From JBBIVB01 sp964567515 (GTDB lineage: Bacteria; Patescibacteriota; Patescibacteriia; Veblenbacterales; UBA10138): DNA of 7,186 nt. Under the pieces are notes generated by a model. That model did no database searches. It was not told the origin of the DNA and worked only from the letters and a program-made list of their open reading frames with translations. Both the position numbers and the translations under genes were made by a program. The first letter of the stretch is position 1. Each line of letters begins with the position of its first letter. The stretch is from the NCBI GenBank assembly GCA_964567515.1, contig CAZMMW010000046.1, forward strand, positions 1 through 7,186, given 5' to 3'. Below are positions 6,380 to 7,186 of the stretch, in pieces.

Positions 6380-6466
6380 GGGCGAGTGGTGGAACTGGTA
6401 TACACGTAGGTCTCAAAAACCTATTCCTGCAAAGGATTGAGGGTTCGACTCCCTCCTCGCCCACCA
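6380..6466 (+). tRNA. tRNA-Leu (anticodon CAA)
   Basis: Full class II cloverleaf. The acceptor stem GGGCGAG (6380-6386) pairs with CTCGCCC (6456-6462), followed by discriminator A and encoded CCA (6464-6466). The anticodon stem TAGGT/ACCTA (6407-6411, 6419-6423) encloses the loop CTCAAAA with anticodon CAA at 6414-6416, reading UUG. A long variable arm (6424-6438, TTCC with GGA) is typical of leucine tRNAs. The T arm is GAGGG-TTCGACT-CCCTC (6439-6455). No clear terminator follows, so the transcript may run into the zinc-ribbon gene. Confidence 0.96.
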
Positions 6467-6482
6467 GTATTAAACAATTAGA

Positions 6483-6511
6483 TTGACAAAATATATCAAT
6501 TAGTTTAAGCT
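6483..6511 (+). promoter_or_regulatory. Possible promoter of the zinc-ribbon gene leader
   Basis: TTGACA (6483-6488) is a perfect -35. The downstream -10 is poor: TAAGCT (6506-6511, 17-nt spacer) or TTTAAG (6504-6509, 15-nt spacer). If used, the transcript starts near 6518 and has a leader of about 105 nt. The alternative is readthrough from tRNA-Leu. Confidence 0.3.
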
Positions 6512-6520
6512 TAACTGCAG

Positions 6521-6609
6521 TTAGGATAAAGTTTCGTCTATATATAGACTATCAACCAGGTAGGCTTGAAACGAAATAGCCATCCTAATAATCCTTTATA
6601 GAAAGGGGG
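6521..6609 (+). promoter_or_regulatory. Structured 5' leader with possible Shine-Dalgarno sequestration
   Basis: TTAGGAT (6521-6527) pairs with ATCCTAA (6582-6588), closing a junction of three local hairpins: GTCTATATATAGAC (6536-6549, self-complementary); CTATC/GGTAG (6549-6553, 6559-6563, one G-U) with loop AACCA; and GCT/AGC extended by G-C (6564-6566, 6578-6580). GTTTC (6531-6535) can also pair with GAAAC (6568-6572) in the third loop, like a pseudoknot. Just downstream, CCTTT (6593-6597) pairs with AAAGG (6602-6606) of the Shine-Dalgarno. ATAAAG (6526-6531) could compete for CTTTAT (6594-6599) and free it. This resembles a riboswitch or thermosensor with an expression platform; no known class is recognised. 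Confidence 0.4.
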
Positions 6610-6612
6610 TGA
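6602..6612 (+). promoter_or_regulatory. Strong Shine-Dalgarno of the zinc-ribbon gene
   Basis: AAAGGGGGTGA differs by one base from the complement of the usual 16S rRNA 3' end (AAAGGAGGTGA). The ATG at 6624 is 11 nt beyond its end and 14 nt beyond the G-run, rather long. The GTG at 6609 overlaps the motif and cannot be the start served by it. The 5' part can be locked in a CCTTT/AAAGG hairpin. Confidence 0.6.
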
Positions 6613-6623
6613 CTATTAGTTTC

Positions 6624-6908
6624 ATGACCTACCAACAAGATAATTCCGGACAAGATTTTTCCGGATCAGACAACTACAGCCACGGCGGAGGCCGGGGTGG
6701 TTTTAGGGGTAGACGCGGCGGCGGTAACAGATTCGGCGGTGGATTTAACCGCGGACCTAAACCAAAAATTGACGTTAGCGCTTTAGGTATTAAATGCGCT
6801 GATTGTGGTGTGGATATCAAAGAACTTCCTTTTGAACCAGACCCCAACAGAATTAATACCATCAGATGTATTGATTGCTTACGCAAAAACAGACCTCCTC
6901 GTTACTAG
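6624..6908 (+). CDS. Small RGG-rich CxxC/CxxC zinc-ribbon protein
   Basis: A 94-residue protein with three parts: a polar N-terminus (1-20, many D/S/N/Q), a glycine-arginine stretch (21-44) with GGRGG, FRGRRGGG and FGGGF resembling RNA-binding RGG boxes, and a zinc-ribbon-like C-terminus with CADCG (58-62) and CIDC (82-85) separated by 20 residues. Similar small paired-CxxC proteins are common in Patescibacteria, but their function is not established. Nucleic-acid binding is inferred from composition. ATG 6624 is preferred to GTG 6609 because the latter lies inside the Shine-Dalgarno. The gene follows tRNA-Leu and a structured leader and ends at a bidirectional terminator. The glycine-rich stretch could also be seen as simple low-complexity sequence. 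Confidence 0.85.
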   Translation: MTYQQDNSGQDFSGSDNYSHGGGRGGFRGRRGGGNRFGGGFNRGPKPKIDVSALGIKCADCGVDIKELPFEPDPNRINTIRCIDCLRKNRPPRY

Positions 6909-6921
6909 TTGATTTTTTAAT

Positions 6922-6955
6922 TCAAAACCCTCCAATGTTTATTGGAGGGTTTTGA
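6922..6955. terminator. Bidirectional intrinsic terminator
   Basis: A perfect 15-bp inverted repeat (6922-6936 with 6941-6955) has a 4-nt loop, the GC-rich core CCCTCC/GGAGGG and A/T ends. On the plus strand the stem runs into TTTT and, after a short gap, another T-run; on the minus strand it ends in TTTTGAATT. It lies between the zinc-ribbon gene (rightward) and the two tRNAs (leftward), so it can serve both. Confidence 0.9.
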
Positions 6956-6968
6956 TATCTTTTGAATC

Positions 6969-7045
6969 TGGTAGCTGGGGTCGGAATCGAACCGACGACC
7001 TAGGGCTTATGAGTCCCTCGCTCTAACCAACTGAGCTACCCAGCC
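6969..7045 (-). tRNA. tRNA-Met, elongator (anticodon CAU; Ile2 not excluded)
   Basis: Minus-strand cloverleaf with GGCTGGG (7045-7039) pairing with CCCAGCT (first pair G-U), discriminator A and encoded CCA (6971-6969). The D stem is GCTC/GAGC, the T arm GTCGG-TTCGATT-CCGAC, and the anticodon loop CTCATAA with CAU at 7011-7009. The anticodon stem AGGGA/GCCCT has an A-G mismatch at its base next to the loop (31-39). The loop is shared by elongator Met and lysidine-modified Ile2 tRNAs. The acceptor lacks the C4:G69 and C5:G68 pairs that mark Ile2 in E. coli, favouring Met, but this is not decisive. It is 63 bp downstream of the initiator tRNA and probably co-transcribed. Confidence 0.93.
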
Positions 7046-7108
7046 AATCTTATAGCAAATAACATCTAGCTAATAGCTAATGATAAAAAAATAATTTTTA
7101 AATAAATT

Positions 7109-7183
7109 TGGTTGCGGGGGTGGGAGTTGAACCCACGATCTCCAGGTTATGGGCCTGGCGAGATGCCACTTCTCTACCCCGCG
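7109..7183 (-). tRNA. Initiator tRNA-fMet (anticodon CAU) with C33
   Basis: Initiator features are clear: the acceptor CGCGGGG pairs with CCCCGC and leaves C1 opposite A72 unpaired, the mark for formylation, and the D stem GAGA/TCTC has A11:U24. CCA is encoded (7111-7109). The T arm is GTGGG-TTCAACT-CCCAC. Two departures are seen. The anticodon loop (7153-7147) reads CCCATAA, so position 33 is C instead of the nearly universal U. The anticodon stem CCAGG/CCTGG has A29:U41 in place of the first of the three G:C pairs that favour the ribosomal P site. The transcript start lies right of the window. Confidence 0.95.
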
Positions 7184-7186
7184 TCA

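Noticed and set aside
6505..6523. Overlapping palindromes TTAAGCTTAA and TAACTGCAGTTA
   Set aside because: Both are short and AT-rich, and both overlap the weak promoter region; no partner sites or repeats elsewhere in the window support a binding site.
261..6908. Alternative genetic code (UGA as glycine, as in some Patescibacteria)
   Set aside because: None of the genes needs an in-frame TGA to reach full length, and all end in TAA or TAG at sensible positions apart from the Nudix TAA.
7049..7057. Minus-strand TGCTATAAG as an extended -10 for the elongator tRNA
   Set aside because: It would start transcription inside the tRNA acceptor stem, so it cannot produce the mature 5' end.
7067..7080. 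Tandem TAGCTAA repeat between the two leftward tRNAs
   Set aside because: Only two 7-bp copies in AT-rich spacer; likely chance or slippage.

Overview
The window is AT-rich bacterial chromosome with compact genes, three tRNAs that encode their own CCA ends, and a gene set that fits the Candidate Phyla Radiation (Patescibacteria), most likely near Parcubacteria. This placement is an inference. It rests on a 491-residue Rel/SpoT protein without its C-terminal regulatory half, a topoisomerase I without zinc ribbons, a very small RGG plus CxxC/CxxC zinc-ribbon protein, and mostly Shine-Dalgarno-less starts. All genes read with TAA or TAG stops and have no in-frame TGA, so the code appears standard.

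Layout. Positions 1-260 are a divergent regulatory region. A leftward gene begins at the very left edge (only its ATG is inside, behind a good Shine-Dalgarno), and topA reads right from 261. Next come topA (DNA topoisomerase I) and a Rel-type ppGpp synthetase/hydrolase, both on the plus strand. They converge on a leftward group: parA, parB (26-bp overlap) and a small Nudix hydrolase gene that is interrupted by an in-frame TAA. Divergent from parA is tRNA-Leu(CAA). It is followed by a structured leader and a small zinc-ribbon gene, which a bidirectional terminator separates from two leftward tRNAs with CAU anticodons (an initiator and an elongator).

The window is mostly housekeeping: DNA supercoiling, stringent response, chromosome/origin segregation and translation initiation. 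No phage, insertion sequence, CRISPR or defence system is visible. The points of most interest are:
(1) an initiator tRNA with C33 in place of U33 and an A29:U41 pair;
(2) a 26-pair hairpin upstream of topA whose irregular pairs are all G-U wobbles only if it is transcribed leftward;
(3) two divergent promoter pairs that each share one heptamer (TTGTCAA or TTGACAA) as the -35 box of both directions;
(4) a junction-like leader RNA that could sequester the Shine-Dalgarno of the zinc-ribbon gene;
(5) the Nudix gene, whose missing C-terminal part is still readable after the stop.
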